Below, in pieces: positions 1-6,824 of a stretch of 10,557 nt of DNA. How positions within the stretch are numbered: position 1 is the first letter of the stretch; each line of letters begins with the position of its first letter. The DNA lies in the NCBI GenBank assembly GCA_019312705.1, contig JAFDCW010000225.1:1-10557 (forward strand), read 5' to 3'. A program made the position numbers and the translations under genes. The notes below the pieces were generated by a model. It worked only from the letters and a program-made list of their open reading frames with translations. It did no database searches and was not told the DNA's origin. The DNA comes from Deltaproteobacteria bacterium. GTDB taxonomy: Bacteria; Myxococcota; Polyangia; Polyangiales; B10-G4.

Positions 1-658
1 TGGTGTCGGGCTGCAAGATGCCGTGGATGGCGAGGTCAAAATCCACAGTCGTGACCTGCGGTAGCCGTATGAATCCAACGACCGTATCTTCCAGGTCGAG
101 AATCATCACGGCGAAGTGCTGCGTCGGTACGGTATGAGGACTCATCCCGGTGAGACGAAGCACCAAGTCTCCCGGGGGAACCTCTGCAAGGGGGAGCGGA
201 TCGAAACTGCTGGATTCTTCCTCACCGTCGACACTGGCGAAGCCATCGACGACGTCATCCGCCCAGGTCGGCTCGTCTACAAAGTCGGGAATATCGTTGC
301 CGTTGAAGTCGACGAAGGTGCGCACCTCGTAGGTCCCGGGCACCTCGACGACGTCGGGGAAGGTGAGGCAGAGCAGGGATGCGTCGTCTGGGTTATTCGG
401 GCCCGTCCCTTCTTCATCGATTCCATCGAGCACGGCGCGCATCACGAAAACCCCATCGCGAAGGATGCGGATTTCGATTCGCTCGTCTTCGTAGGTCTCG
501 AAACTGAAGAGCTCGACCTGAAGATCACCCTCTTCGACGGCCGGACAGGTAACCCCGAACTCGTACTGCCCGGGATTCGTAATCGCCGTGCAGGAAGCGA
601 GAAAGAGGAGACCCAGAGACCACAACATGCCGCAATACGTACGTTTGAACATCGCCAT
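1..658 (-). CDS. Predicted surface lipoprotein, C-terminus cut by window edge
   Basis: The minus-strand reading frame is open from an ATG at 658 to the window edge (219 codons seen, no stop). Residues 1-22 form a lipoprotein signal peptide (MAMFKR, a hydrophobic run, then lipobox LASC with Cys23), so the product should be lipid-anchored in the envelope. Two similar halves seem present. The first ends in a beta-strand-rich stretch with an Asp/Asn-rich loop (DFNGNDIPD, about 118-126) that could bind Ca2+. The second starts near GMSPHTVPTQHF (171-182) and is cut at IHGILQPDT. I recognise this two-copy beta-sandwich layout from Myxococcota lipoproteins of unknown function, which is family memory and not a search. 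The start overlaps the stop of the TPR gene upstream (TGATG at 660-656), suggesting translational coupling. A second in-frame ATG at 652 is an alternative start. No enzymatic motif was seen. Confidence 0.85.
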   Translation of the reverse strand, partial: MAMFKRTYCGMLWSLGLLFLASCTAITNPGQYEFGVTCPAVEEGDLQVELFSFETYEDERIEIRILRDGVFVMRAVLDGIDEEGTGPNNPDDASLLCLTFPDVVEVPGTYEVRTFVDFNGNDIPDFVDEPTWADDVVDGFASVDGEEESSSFDPLPLAEVPPGDLVLRLTGMSPHTVPTQHFAVMILDLEDTVVGFIRLPQVTTVDFDLAIHGILQPDT

Positions 659-1569
659 CAGAATCCCACCCGCATCGAAGCGCCGCATCCCGTCGGCCCG
701 CACATCGCCGAAACCGCCGGCGCATCTTCGTCGTCCGCGCCGCCGAGCTGGAGCAGGCCCCAGGTGAGACCGACGGCAGCGATGACGCCGCCTCCGATGA
801 GAAAGATGTCCGTCATGAGGGCGAAGGTCGAGAGCGCCGATTGCTTGTTTTCGAGTTCCAGCCTCGGATCCGAAGGACAGAAGCGGACTCCATCCACGGC
901 GGCGTCGCAGTTTTCATCCAAGCTCGACGCCAGCCCCAGGGCGAGGATGCCCGTCACCACTCCGACGGCCATCACGGCCCCGCCGGAGGCGGCAATGATC
1001 CACGGGATGATGTTCTTGTCGTCCTCCGCGAGAGCGCGCTCTTCGGCTTCGCGGCGCTCGCGCTCGGCCTGCTCTTGGCGCACCGCCTCTTCGGCGGTAG
1101 TGGCGGCGGCGACGCGTGAAGCCTCTTGTTCGGCGAGGCCGCGTTCGAGGTTCTCGAGGCGGACCGAGAGGGCGGCGTGGTTGTCGGCGTCGGGCATCGC
1201 TTCGAGGTAGAGTCGGAGGGCCACGGCGGCCTCGGCGTTTTCGGACGCGTCGCGGTGGGCCAGGTAGATGTTGTAGAGCAGCGGTGGTCGCTCGGAGAGG
1301 TCGTAGGCCTGCTGAAACTGGAGGGCGGCGTCGTGGTAGCGCCCAAGCGAGTAGAGGTTGTTGCCTGCGGTGAAAAACTCCCGGGCGGCCTGGTCGTCGA
1401 GGGCCGACTCGTCGGTCATCATCGCCTCGGCGTCTTCGGCGGCTACGTCGTCGCTCGCCTCTTCACGGGCATCACCGGCATCTTGGGCGTGAGTCGTCGC
1501 CGGCGCCGCGAGGGCAAGAGCGAGGTGCAGCGCAAACGCCGCGGATAATCTGGGCAAGGCCTTGGTCAC
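658..1569 (-). CDS. TPR / coiled-coil protein with two C-terminal membrane helices
   Basis: This is a 303-aa protein starting at GTG (1567-1569); an in-frame stop at 1615-1617 and no upstream ATG make this the earliest usable start. Residues 1-28 look like a Sec signal peptide (cleavage near THA|Q). An acidic linker follows (30-60). Residues 61-130 carry TPR-like helices (AGNNLYSLGRYHDAALQFQQ, then LLYNIYLAHRDASENAEAAV), and about 130-182 is a Glu/Arg/Ala-rich coiled coil. Two hydrophobic helices lie at about 187-214 and 248-275, separated by a loop with a Cys pair (221, 231). A short tail has CGPTGC. The layout (signal, TPR, coiled coil, two helices) is common among uncharacterised Myxococcota envelope proteins and suggests a protein-protein interaction scaffold with the TPR outside the cytoplasm. 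No catalytic motif is visible. It is probably co-transcribed with the overlapping lipoprotein gene downstream and perhaps with the lipoprotein gene 87 bp upstream. Confidence 0.9.
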   Translation of the reverse strand: MTKALPRLSAAFALHLALALAAPATTHAQDAGDAREEASDDVAAEDAEAMMTDESALDDQAAREFFTAGNNLYSLGRYHDAALQFQQAYDLSERPPLLYNIYLAHRDASENAEAAVALRLYLEAMPDADNHAALSVRLENLERGLAEQEASRVAAATTAEEAVRQEQAERERREAEERALAEDDKNIIPWIIAASGGAVMAVGVVTGILALGLASSLDENCDAAVDGVRFCPSDPRLELENKQSALSTFALMTDIFLIGGGVIAAVGLTWGLLQLGGADDEDAPAVSAMCGPTGCGASMRVGF

Positions 1570-1656
1570 GGGCGAGATGCTACCGCAAAAAATGCGCGAA
1601 AAGAAAACACCTACTCATCGCCGATAGGGCATCCCGGGCCTCGCATCAATACCCCC

Positions 1657-3576
1657 TCAAATGGGGCCCGGACAGCGCCACTCGAGGCCCACCCGGGTCA
1701 CGCGGGGGGCCCCGTCCCGGGCATCGGTGCGCAGGACCAGGCGCACTTCGACGAAACCGCCCAGGGGTAGGTCGAGGGCGTAGGGCGCCGCATCCCCCGG
1801 GAAAGTACCGAGTACGGCCCAGGGCACGGCGGCGAGGGCCGGGACCGTCGAGGCCCGACGCACGCTCACCTCGACCGAGCCGTTCGAACCCGCGAAAGCC
1901 GCGAGGTGAAGGGCAATCCACTCCGTCGCGCCCCCCCCGAGGCACCCCGAAAAGACGTGGGCGGCTTCGCCCTCGGGACCAAACCCACCGCGCAGCTCGG
2001 CACCGGTCAGATCGCCCTGGGTATGGGGCGCAAAGCCGAGCGGTACCTGGGCCGTGACCCTGAGGTCGACTCCGCTGAGGCGCGTCGCCACCCCACCGCC
2101 ATCTGGAGCGCCTTGGCTCGACGCCACCCAGACATCGCCGGCGGCGTCGATGCCGACGCCGATGGACTCGAAGGGCTCGAAGCCGTCCGTGGCCTCTTCG
2201 TCCGTGAGGGGGGCGGTATCGAGGACCGAGGTCAGCGAAGGATCGATGCGCGAGACCAACCCCGCCGTGTGGGCGACGAAGACGTCGCCGTCTCTGACGG
2301 CGATGCCCCGGGTGCTCGGCGGGGTCTGGAGCTCGGTGAAGCGGTCGCGAAGGGGGTCGTAGGATACGACGTCGTCGCAGGAGAAGCCCGTCGCGAGGAC
2401 CCGTCCGGCGCCGTCGATGCTCAGGCCGTAAAGCAGGTAGCAGCTCAGGGGGACTTCGATGAGTCTCACCTGCCGGGGCCTCTCTCCCCGGTCGATGCGC
2501 GCGAGGAAGCCGTCCCGGGACGACATGAAGAGCGTGCCCCAGGCGTCGAAGGCCGCGGCGTAGGGCGAGAAGCCCGGTGTCTCGATGCGTTCGATGACAT
2601 CCCCGGTGATGCCATCGAGGACGATGACGGCTTGGCCGTCGTGCAAACCGACCCAGGCGTTGCCGCCGGAGGCCTCGTCGAGGCCCCGCTCGCCGTCGAT
2701 GGCGAGGGACCGGGCCACCTCACCGATGGCGCCAACGGGCACGCGGAAGAGCACGCACTCATCCACCCCGAAGGAGAGCACATGGTCCGGTCCGAGGGAG
2801 GTGACCAGACCGTCCCCGTCCCGATCGATACACCGACTCGCGTCGCCAGCTACCTTGGTCACGGAGGAGACCCCGTCGAACTCGCGGTTGGTGACCCAGA
2901 CGTCACCGCGGTAGTCGACGGCGACCCGGCTCGGCTCGGCTCCACCGGTGTCGTAGCGCGCGACCTCGACGGCCCGGGCGGCGTCGATCTTGGAGAGTGT
3001 GCCTTCGCCGCTGTTGGCGATCCAAACGAAGCTCCCCGCGACGTCCTCGGCGTAGGCGAGGGTGAGGGCCCCGGCATCACCAACCACCGCGCCGGGGCCC
3101 GGGACGAAGGGCGCGTAGGCCTCACCCCAGACGCCGCCGCGGCAGCTCGAAGCGCAACCGCCGCAGGGGCTGGTCACGCCTTCGTCGACGAGGCCGTCGC
3201 AGTCCTGGTCGAAGGTGTCGCAGATCTCGCCCCGGGGGAGCACGGCGCCCTCGCAGAGCCCCCAGTGCCCGTTGATGCAGGTGGCGCGGCCGACACGGCA
3301 AGAGCCGACGTCGCGGGTTTCTTCGGGGCCCGCGTAGCAGCCAGTGACCGAGCCGACCAGACATGGGCACCCCGTCCCGAAGGGGTCCAGGGTGCAATCC
3401 GGCGGTGGCACGGTCTCGCAATCGGTCTCCCGGCCGGCGTTGCTGTCGTCGCAGTCGTCGCCGAGAGCGCAGCCGGCGCCGTAGCCGTCACCGTCCTCGT
3501 CGATGCAGTCCGGCTCGGCGCCACATCCAAAGACGGCGAAAACGAGCAAAGCCAAGGCCGCGAGCCCGCGGAGCAC
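1657..3576 (-). CDS. Lipoprotein with DxDGDG metal-binding motifs and a Vgb/NHL-like beta-propeller
   Basis: This is a 639-aa protein starting at GTG (3574-3576); an in-frame TAG (3580-3582) lies just upstream. Residues 1-17 form a lipoprotein signal with Cys18 (AVFGC). Residues 24-53 (CIDEDGDGYG... DDCDD) and 118-133 (EICDTFDQDCDGLVDEG) match the 'putative metal-binding motif' once named after MopE. The intervening region is Cys-rich, with probable disulfides (CYAGPEE, GSCRVGRATC, WGLCEG). From about 165 to 490, repeated blades resemble the streptogramin lyase/NHL propeller: VWIANSGEGTLSKID, GDVWVTNREFDGVSSVTK, NAWVGLHDGQ, DGFLARIDRG, GDVWVASSQG. A calcium-type loop, CIDRDGDGLVTS (249-260), sits between blades. 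The C-terminal 110 residues look like a separate beta-domain. Nothing shows lyase activity; such propellers in Myxococcota lipoproteins are mostly uncharacterised, and a surface binding role is inferred. It is divergent from the SDR gene across 51 bp. Confidence 0.9.
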   Translation of the reverse strand: MLRGLAALALLVFAVFGCGAEPDCIDEDGDGYGAGCALGDDCDDSNAGRETDCETVPPPDCTLDPFGTGCPCLVGSVTGCYAGPEETRDVGSCRVGRATCINGHWGLCEGAVLPRGEICDTFDQDCDGLVDEGVTSPCGGCASSCRGGVWGEAYAPFVPGPGAVVGDAGALTLAYAEDVAGSFVWIANSGEGTLSKIDAARAVEVARYDTGGAEPSRVAVDYRGDVWVTNREFDGVSSVTKVAGDASRCIDRDGDGLVTSLGPDHVLSFGVDECVLFRVPVGAIGEVARSLAIDGERGLDEASGGNAWVGLHDGQAVIVLDGITGDVIERIETPGFSPYAAAFDAWGTLFMSSRDGFLARIDRGERPRQVRLIEVPLSCYLLYGLSIDGAGRVLATGFSCDDVVSYDPLRDRFTELQTPPSTRGIAVRDGDVFVAHTAGLVSRIDPSLTSVLDTAPLTDEEATDGFEPFESIGVGIDAAGDVWVASSQGAPDGGGVATRLSGVDLRVTAQVPLGFAPHTQGDLTGAELRGGFGPEGEAAHVFSGCLGGGATEWIALHLAAFAGSNGSVEVSVRRASTVPALAAVPWAVLGTFPGDAAPYALDLPLGGFVEVRLVLRTDARDGAPRVTRVGLEWRCPGPI

Positions 3577-3627
3577 GGCCTAAGGTTAGCAGGTTCGCGG
3601 CAAGAGGCCTGTTATGCTGCGGGCCTC
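3577..3627. promoter_or_regulatory. 51-bp divergent intergenic region with possible leaderless promoters
   Basis: This short spacer separates the minus-strand lipoprotein (GTG at 3576) from the plus-strand SDR gene (ATG at 3628). Neither start has a purine-rich Shine-Dalgarno sequence. On the plus strand TATGCT (3613-3618) resembles a -10 box and would place transcription start within a few bases of the ATG. On the minus strand TAACCT (3588-3583) ends six bases from the GTG. Both would give leaderless or nearly leaderless transcripts. No convincing -35 box was found for either, so these are tentative. Confidence 0.3.
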
Positions 3628-4649
3628 ATGCGCGCCCTGATCACCGGGGCCACCGGGTTCACGTCCGAGACGGCCACGAAGTCGTCGCCTACGTGCGCTC
3701 CCAGGAACGCACGGCCGAGCTCGTCAGCGAGGGGGTCGAACTCCGCGTGGGGTCCCTCGGGGACCCGAACGCCATCGCCGAGGCCGCGGCCGGCTGCGAC
3801 ACGATCATCCACTGCGCCGCCGTCACCGGGTACCGCTCTGCGAAGCGGGCTTACTCCTGGGTAAACATCGCGGGCACCGAAAACGTGGTCAACGCGGCGC
3901 GCCACGCCGAGGTGGGCCGCTTGGTGCATATGTCCTGCGCCGACGTGACCCTGACGAACTGGGAGCGCCTCAACTGCAGCGAGCGGCAGGTGCTGATGGA
4001 GCCTCCCCTCGGTGCCCACGCCTGGAGCAAGAGCCTCGCCGAAGAGGTCGCGGTCACGGCGTCCGGCGATGGCCTCGACGTGGTTGCCCTCCGGCCGGCG
4101 TGGGTCTGGGGCCCCGGCGACACCTCGCGGCTCCCCGCGCTCTGTGCCGAAGGCCTCGGCGGCGGCATTCGCATGGTCGGTCCCGGCGACAACCTCGTCG
4201 CGATCACGTACATCGACAACCTCATCGACGCCGTCGTCGCAGCCACCCGGGCCGAGGGCGCCGTCGGCGGCGCCTATTACATCGCGGACAACGAGTTCTT
4301 GAGCCTGCGCGAGTTCTTCGGGCCGCTCTCCGAGGCGTTGGGATTGCCGGTGCCAAGGCGAGGCCCGGGCCTCACCCTCGCCTTCGCCATGGCGCGGCTG
4401 CGCGGCCCGACAAGCGACGGGCTCATGCGCGAAGACGTGGTCATTCGCGGACGCGGGGTGACCTTCGACATCAGCCGGGGCCTCAACGATCTCGAGTGGG
4501 AACCCCGGGTGGACCTAAGCGCCGGCATGCAGGCCCTCGCCGCCTGGGCCCAGGAAAGGGGAGGGCCCGAGGCTATCGCCAAGCTCGGCCGGCCCCCGGC
4601 TACCGCCGAGTCCGTCGACGCTCAGGTCCAAGCCGCCGGCGGCGACTGA
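3628..4649 (+). pseudogene. NAD-dependent epimerase / 3-beta-HSD-like extended SDR, frameshifted near its N-terminus
   Basis: The start ATG at 3628 encodes MRALITGATGF, the beginning of a Rossmann TGxxGxxG motif, but this frame then degenerates. From about 3663 the homologous sequence continues in another frame (HVRDGHEVVAYVRSQER) and stays open to TGA at 4647-4649. Relative to usual extended SDRs, roughly 25 bases are missing between GATGF and GHEVV, including the third Gly, a net loss of 3n+1 bases. The remainder is well preserved: DTIIHCAAVTGY (NAD-binding strand and following loop), VNIAGTENVVNAAR, LVHMSCADV (catalytic-Ser region), a SK-LAEE helix, LRPAWVWGPGD, and a C-terminal substrate domain. 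The expected YxxxK has His in the Tyr place (HAWSK; His at 4017-4019, Lys at 4029-4031). The family acts on nucleotide-sugar or sterol/steroid-like alcohols; substrate unknown. This could be a recent pseudogene or an assembly error. It converges on the sulfatase-like gene. Confidence 0.8.
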
Positions 4650-4693
4650 GCAAGAGCGGGCGGCGACCAACCAACCGATGGACGGCGACCGGG

Positions 4694-6703
4694 TCAGAGC
4701 TCGTCGATGAACGTGAAGCGTTCACCGGCGAAACGCGCGCGGCGGTAGGCATCGACCCGCGGGCGATAGCGTTGCCGGAGCTCTTCGTCGATGGGCGCCA
4801 GGTCGTGGTGCTCGTCCGGGTCGGCCTCGACGTCGTAGATGCGCATAGCGTCGCCGAGCAAATCGTAGAGCACGGTGTGCTTCGGATACCGGAGGGCGGT
4901 TCTGAGGTGGCGGTGGCCGATCAGCTCCACCAGCACCGCCCCCTCGGTCTCGCGAAAGAGGGGCCCGAGGTCGTCGCGGAGAACGCGCTCCGCAGCCACC
5001 CGCGACGGCGGCGGGCCGTGGAGGAGCAGCCACGGAAATACGTAACCGGTGGAGGTCGGTGCCGAGAGCTCAGCGGCCTCGACCCCGGGCACGCGGATCA
5101 CCATCGGCACGTGGGCCTGCTCGCGGTGAACGTTCGACGAGTGGTAGTTCACCCGGTGCTCGCCGAAAGCCTCCCCGTGATCACCCATGACGATCACGAC
5201 CGTGCGCTCGGCGCCTCCGTCCCGATCGACCTCCGTGAGGACCTCCGCCATGCGCTCGTCTACGAAACGCAGCTCCTGGCGGTAGCGGTCCCGAGCCGTA
5301 TGCGAAGGGCGGTCCGACTCATGCTTGCGATACGGATGGTGAGGAGCCTGAAAGAAGACCATGCCGAAGAAGCGCTCGTTCGCCTCGCGGTGACTGCGGA
5401 TCTCTTCCAGGGTGGACCGAACGACGTCGTGGTCGTCCGTGCCGCTGCTACCCATCACGTAGAGGTGAGTCGTCGAGAACCCTTGGTCGAGGCCGAGCAT
5501 GTACGACGTGAAGGCGAGGCCTCCATTGTGGCCCGCCCAGAACGTCGAATAGCCCGATTGCGACAAGAGCTCCGGGACCGTGAGGGCTTCTGGCCTCAGT
5601 CGGCCCGTCGTGAAGTGGGGGAGGATCTCGACCTCGGCCGACGAGAGCGTGGTCATCGACAGGACGGATGTCGTCGAGGGGAACGTGGCCACCGAAGGTG
5701 AGCTCGCTTCGGTGAAGCTGAGCGCCCCCTCTGCGAAGGCGGCGAGGTTGGGCATCGTCTCGAGGGCCGGGTCGGCGAGGCTGGTCTCGGGATAACGCAG
5801 GGCCTCACTGATCATGAGCAGCACGTCGTAGTCCTCGAGGGCGAAGCCCCCAGGGAGAGGAGGAAGCCCAGAGTGCGCGGCGAATCGCTCGCGGGCATCG
5901 GGGTCGGGCCGGAGCGTTCGTTCGCGGCGTTCGGTGGGCCACAGCGCCGGCCCCTCGGCGGCGACGGAGGCGGCGGCGACCCGCGCTCGGCAGAGCGCGC
6001 TGTAGAGGTAAGAAGCCGAACCGGCCTCACCCGATTGCGGCACCAGCGCCGCCACCACCATGACCAATATCCCGACGCCGCCTCCGATCGAGAGACCGCG
6101 CGTTGCCTTGTTGGTGCGTGTCAGGAGCGCGAGGCCCAACGCGAGGCAGACGAGGGTCAGGGCCACGAACGATTCGGCGGGCAGGTAGACGTCCGGCACC
6201 CAGTCGTAGTGGATGGCCCAGACGCCCGGCGCGGCCGCGGTGAAGAACACACCAAATGCCAGCCGAACGCGCGGCGCCTCGCGAAGCATGCAGCAGACGA
6301 GGACGAGACCGTGCAGGCCACCGAAGCCGAGCATCAGGACCCAGAAGATCACGAAGGGGCCCATGTGGGTGTCGACGGTCAGCAGGTGGTGGATGATGAG
6401 GCCGTAGCCGAGGGAGAGCAGGAACACCGGAAGGGCGAGCCAAAGCCGCCGCGTGCTTTGGCGTTCGGCGACGGCGACGAGGGCGCCCTGGGCGAGGACC
6501 AGGGCGAGGACCGGCCATGCGCGAACGAGGAACGCCTCGGCGACCTGGCCCACGACGCCGAAGACCAGCGAGGCGTGAACGACCGGAACCCGGCGGACCA
6601 CGCTGACCACCTCGCCGAGGCTGGTAAGCACCGCCGCGAGGGGAAGGGCTGCAATCAACGCGTACGAGAGGCTCGGAGACGTTCTTTTGGTTTCTGTTGC
6701 CAA
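4694..6703 (-). CDS. Membrane-anchored sulfatase-like hydrolase/transferase (alkaline phosphatase superfamily)
   Basis: The frame is open upstream to 7123, but that part overlaps the MMPL gene and has a low-complexity, Arg/Ser-rich translation. I place the start at TTG 6703 (MATETKRTSPSL), giving 669 aa. Residues about 12-222 hold roughly six hydrophobic helices, followed by a linker. The catalytic domain starts near 290. DVLLMISEALR (293-303) supplies the metal-ligand position, Glu300. TMPNLAAFAEGALSF is the typical following helix. In SVATFPSTTSVLS (337-349) Thr340 occupies the nucleophile place that is Cys/Ser in true sulfatases. MGDHGEAFGEH (506-516) carries the metal-binding Asp508/His509, and HVPMVIRVPG follows. 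The C-terminus has the usual LYDLLGD...IYDVEADPDE element. Thr is the nucleophile in LTA synthase and phosphoethanolamine transferases, so phosphoglycol or phosphoethanolamine transfer at the periplasmic face is plausible; the exact reaction is unknown. It is divergent from the MMPL gene. Confidence 0.85.
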   Translation of the reverse strand: MATETKRTSPSLSYALIAALPLAAVLTSLGEVVSVVRRVPVVHASLVFGVVGQVAEAFLVRAWPVLALVLAQGALVAVAERQSTRRLWLALPVFLLSLGYGLIIHHLLTVDTHMGPFVIFWVLMLGFGGLHGLVLVCCMLREAPRVRLAFGVFFTAAAPGVWAIHYDWVPDVYLPAESFVALTLVCLALGLALLTRTNKATRGLSIGGGVGILVMVVAALVPQSGEAGSASYLYSALCRARVAAASVAAEGPALWPTERRERTLRPDPDARERFAAHSGLPPLPGGFALEDYDVLLMISEALRYPETSLADPALETMPNLAAFAEGALSFTEASSPSVATFPSTTSVLSMTTLSSAEVEILPHFTTGRLRPEALTVPELLSQSGYSTFWAGHNGGLAFTSYMLGLDQGFSTTHLYVMGSSGTDDHDVVRSTLEEIRSHREANERFFGMVFFQAPHHPYRKHESDRPSHTARDRYRQELRFVDERMAEVLTEVDRDGGAERTVVIVMGDHGEAFGEHRVNYHSSNVHREQAHVPMVIRVPGVEAAELSAPTSTGYVFPWLLLHGPPPSRVAAERVLRDDLGPLFRETEGAVLVELIGHRHLRTALRYPKHTVLYDLLGDAMRIYDVEADPDEHHDLAPIDEELRQRYRPRVDAYRRARFAGERFTFIDEL

Positions 6704-6824
6704 GGCTCGGACCCGGGGACGGCCCGCGCTGATAGCACGATCGCCAGGCCCCCGCGATCCGATCCGCCCCGCCAGCGATACGGCCCCCTCGACTCCCCTG
6801 GATGGGCGTGACACGTTCGCGCCC
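6704..6824. promoter_or_regulatory. Divergent intergenic region between sulfatase-like gene and MMPL exporter gene
   Basis: This 121-bp spacer lies between two head-to-head start codons (TTG at 6703 on minus, GTG at 6825 on plus) and must hold both promoters if the starts are right. I see only weak -10-like hexamers (for example GATACG on plus near 6776, CTATCA on minus near 6734) and no clear -35 boxes or Shine-Dalgarno sequences. Long spurious frames cross it from both sides, which is expected at this GC content. Confidence 0.35.

Noticed and set aside
116..1548. Several long plus-strand frames (e.g. 116-1210, 1126-1548)
   Set aside because: Arg/Ser/Gly-rich shadows of the minus-strand lipoprotein and TPR genes, which have signal peptides and recognisable domains.
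1570..1656. Possible terminator and promoter between the propeller lipoprotein and the TPR gene
   Set aside because: T-rich tracts occur on the minus strand (GTTTTCTTTT, ATTTTTT), but the hairpins before them are weak (3-4 bp stems) and the -35/-10 candidates are poor.
1906..3864. 652-codon plus-strand open frame antisense to the propeller lipoprotein
   Set aside because: It is a mirror of the minus-strand gene in high-GC DNA. Its translation is low-complexity and family-free until its last part, where it picks up MRALITGATGF of the SDR gene.
4650..4693. Convergent spacer between the SDR and sulfatase-like genes searched for a bidirectional terminator
   Set aside because: No stable inverted repeat or T-tract is visible in the 44 bases.
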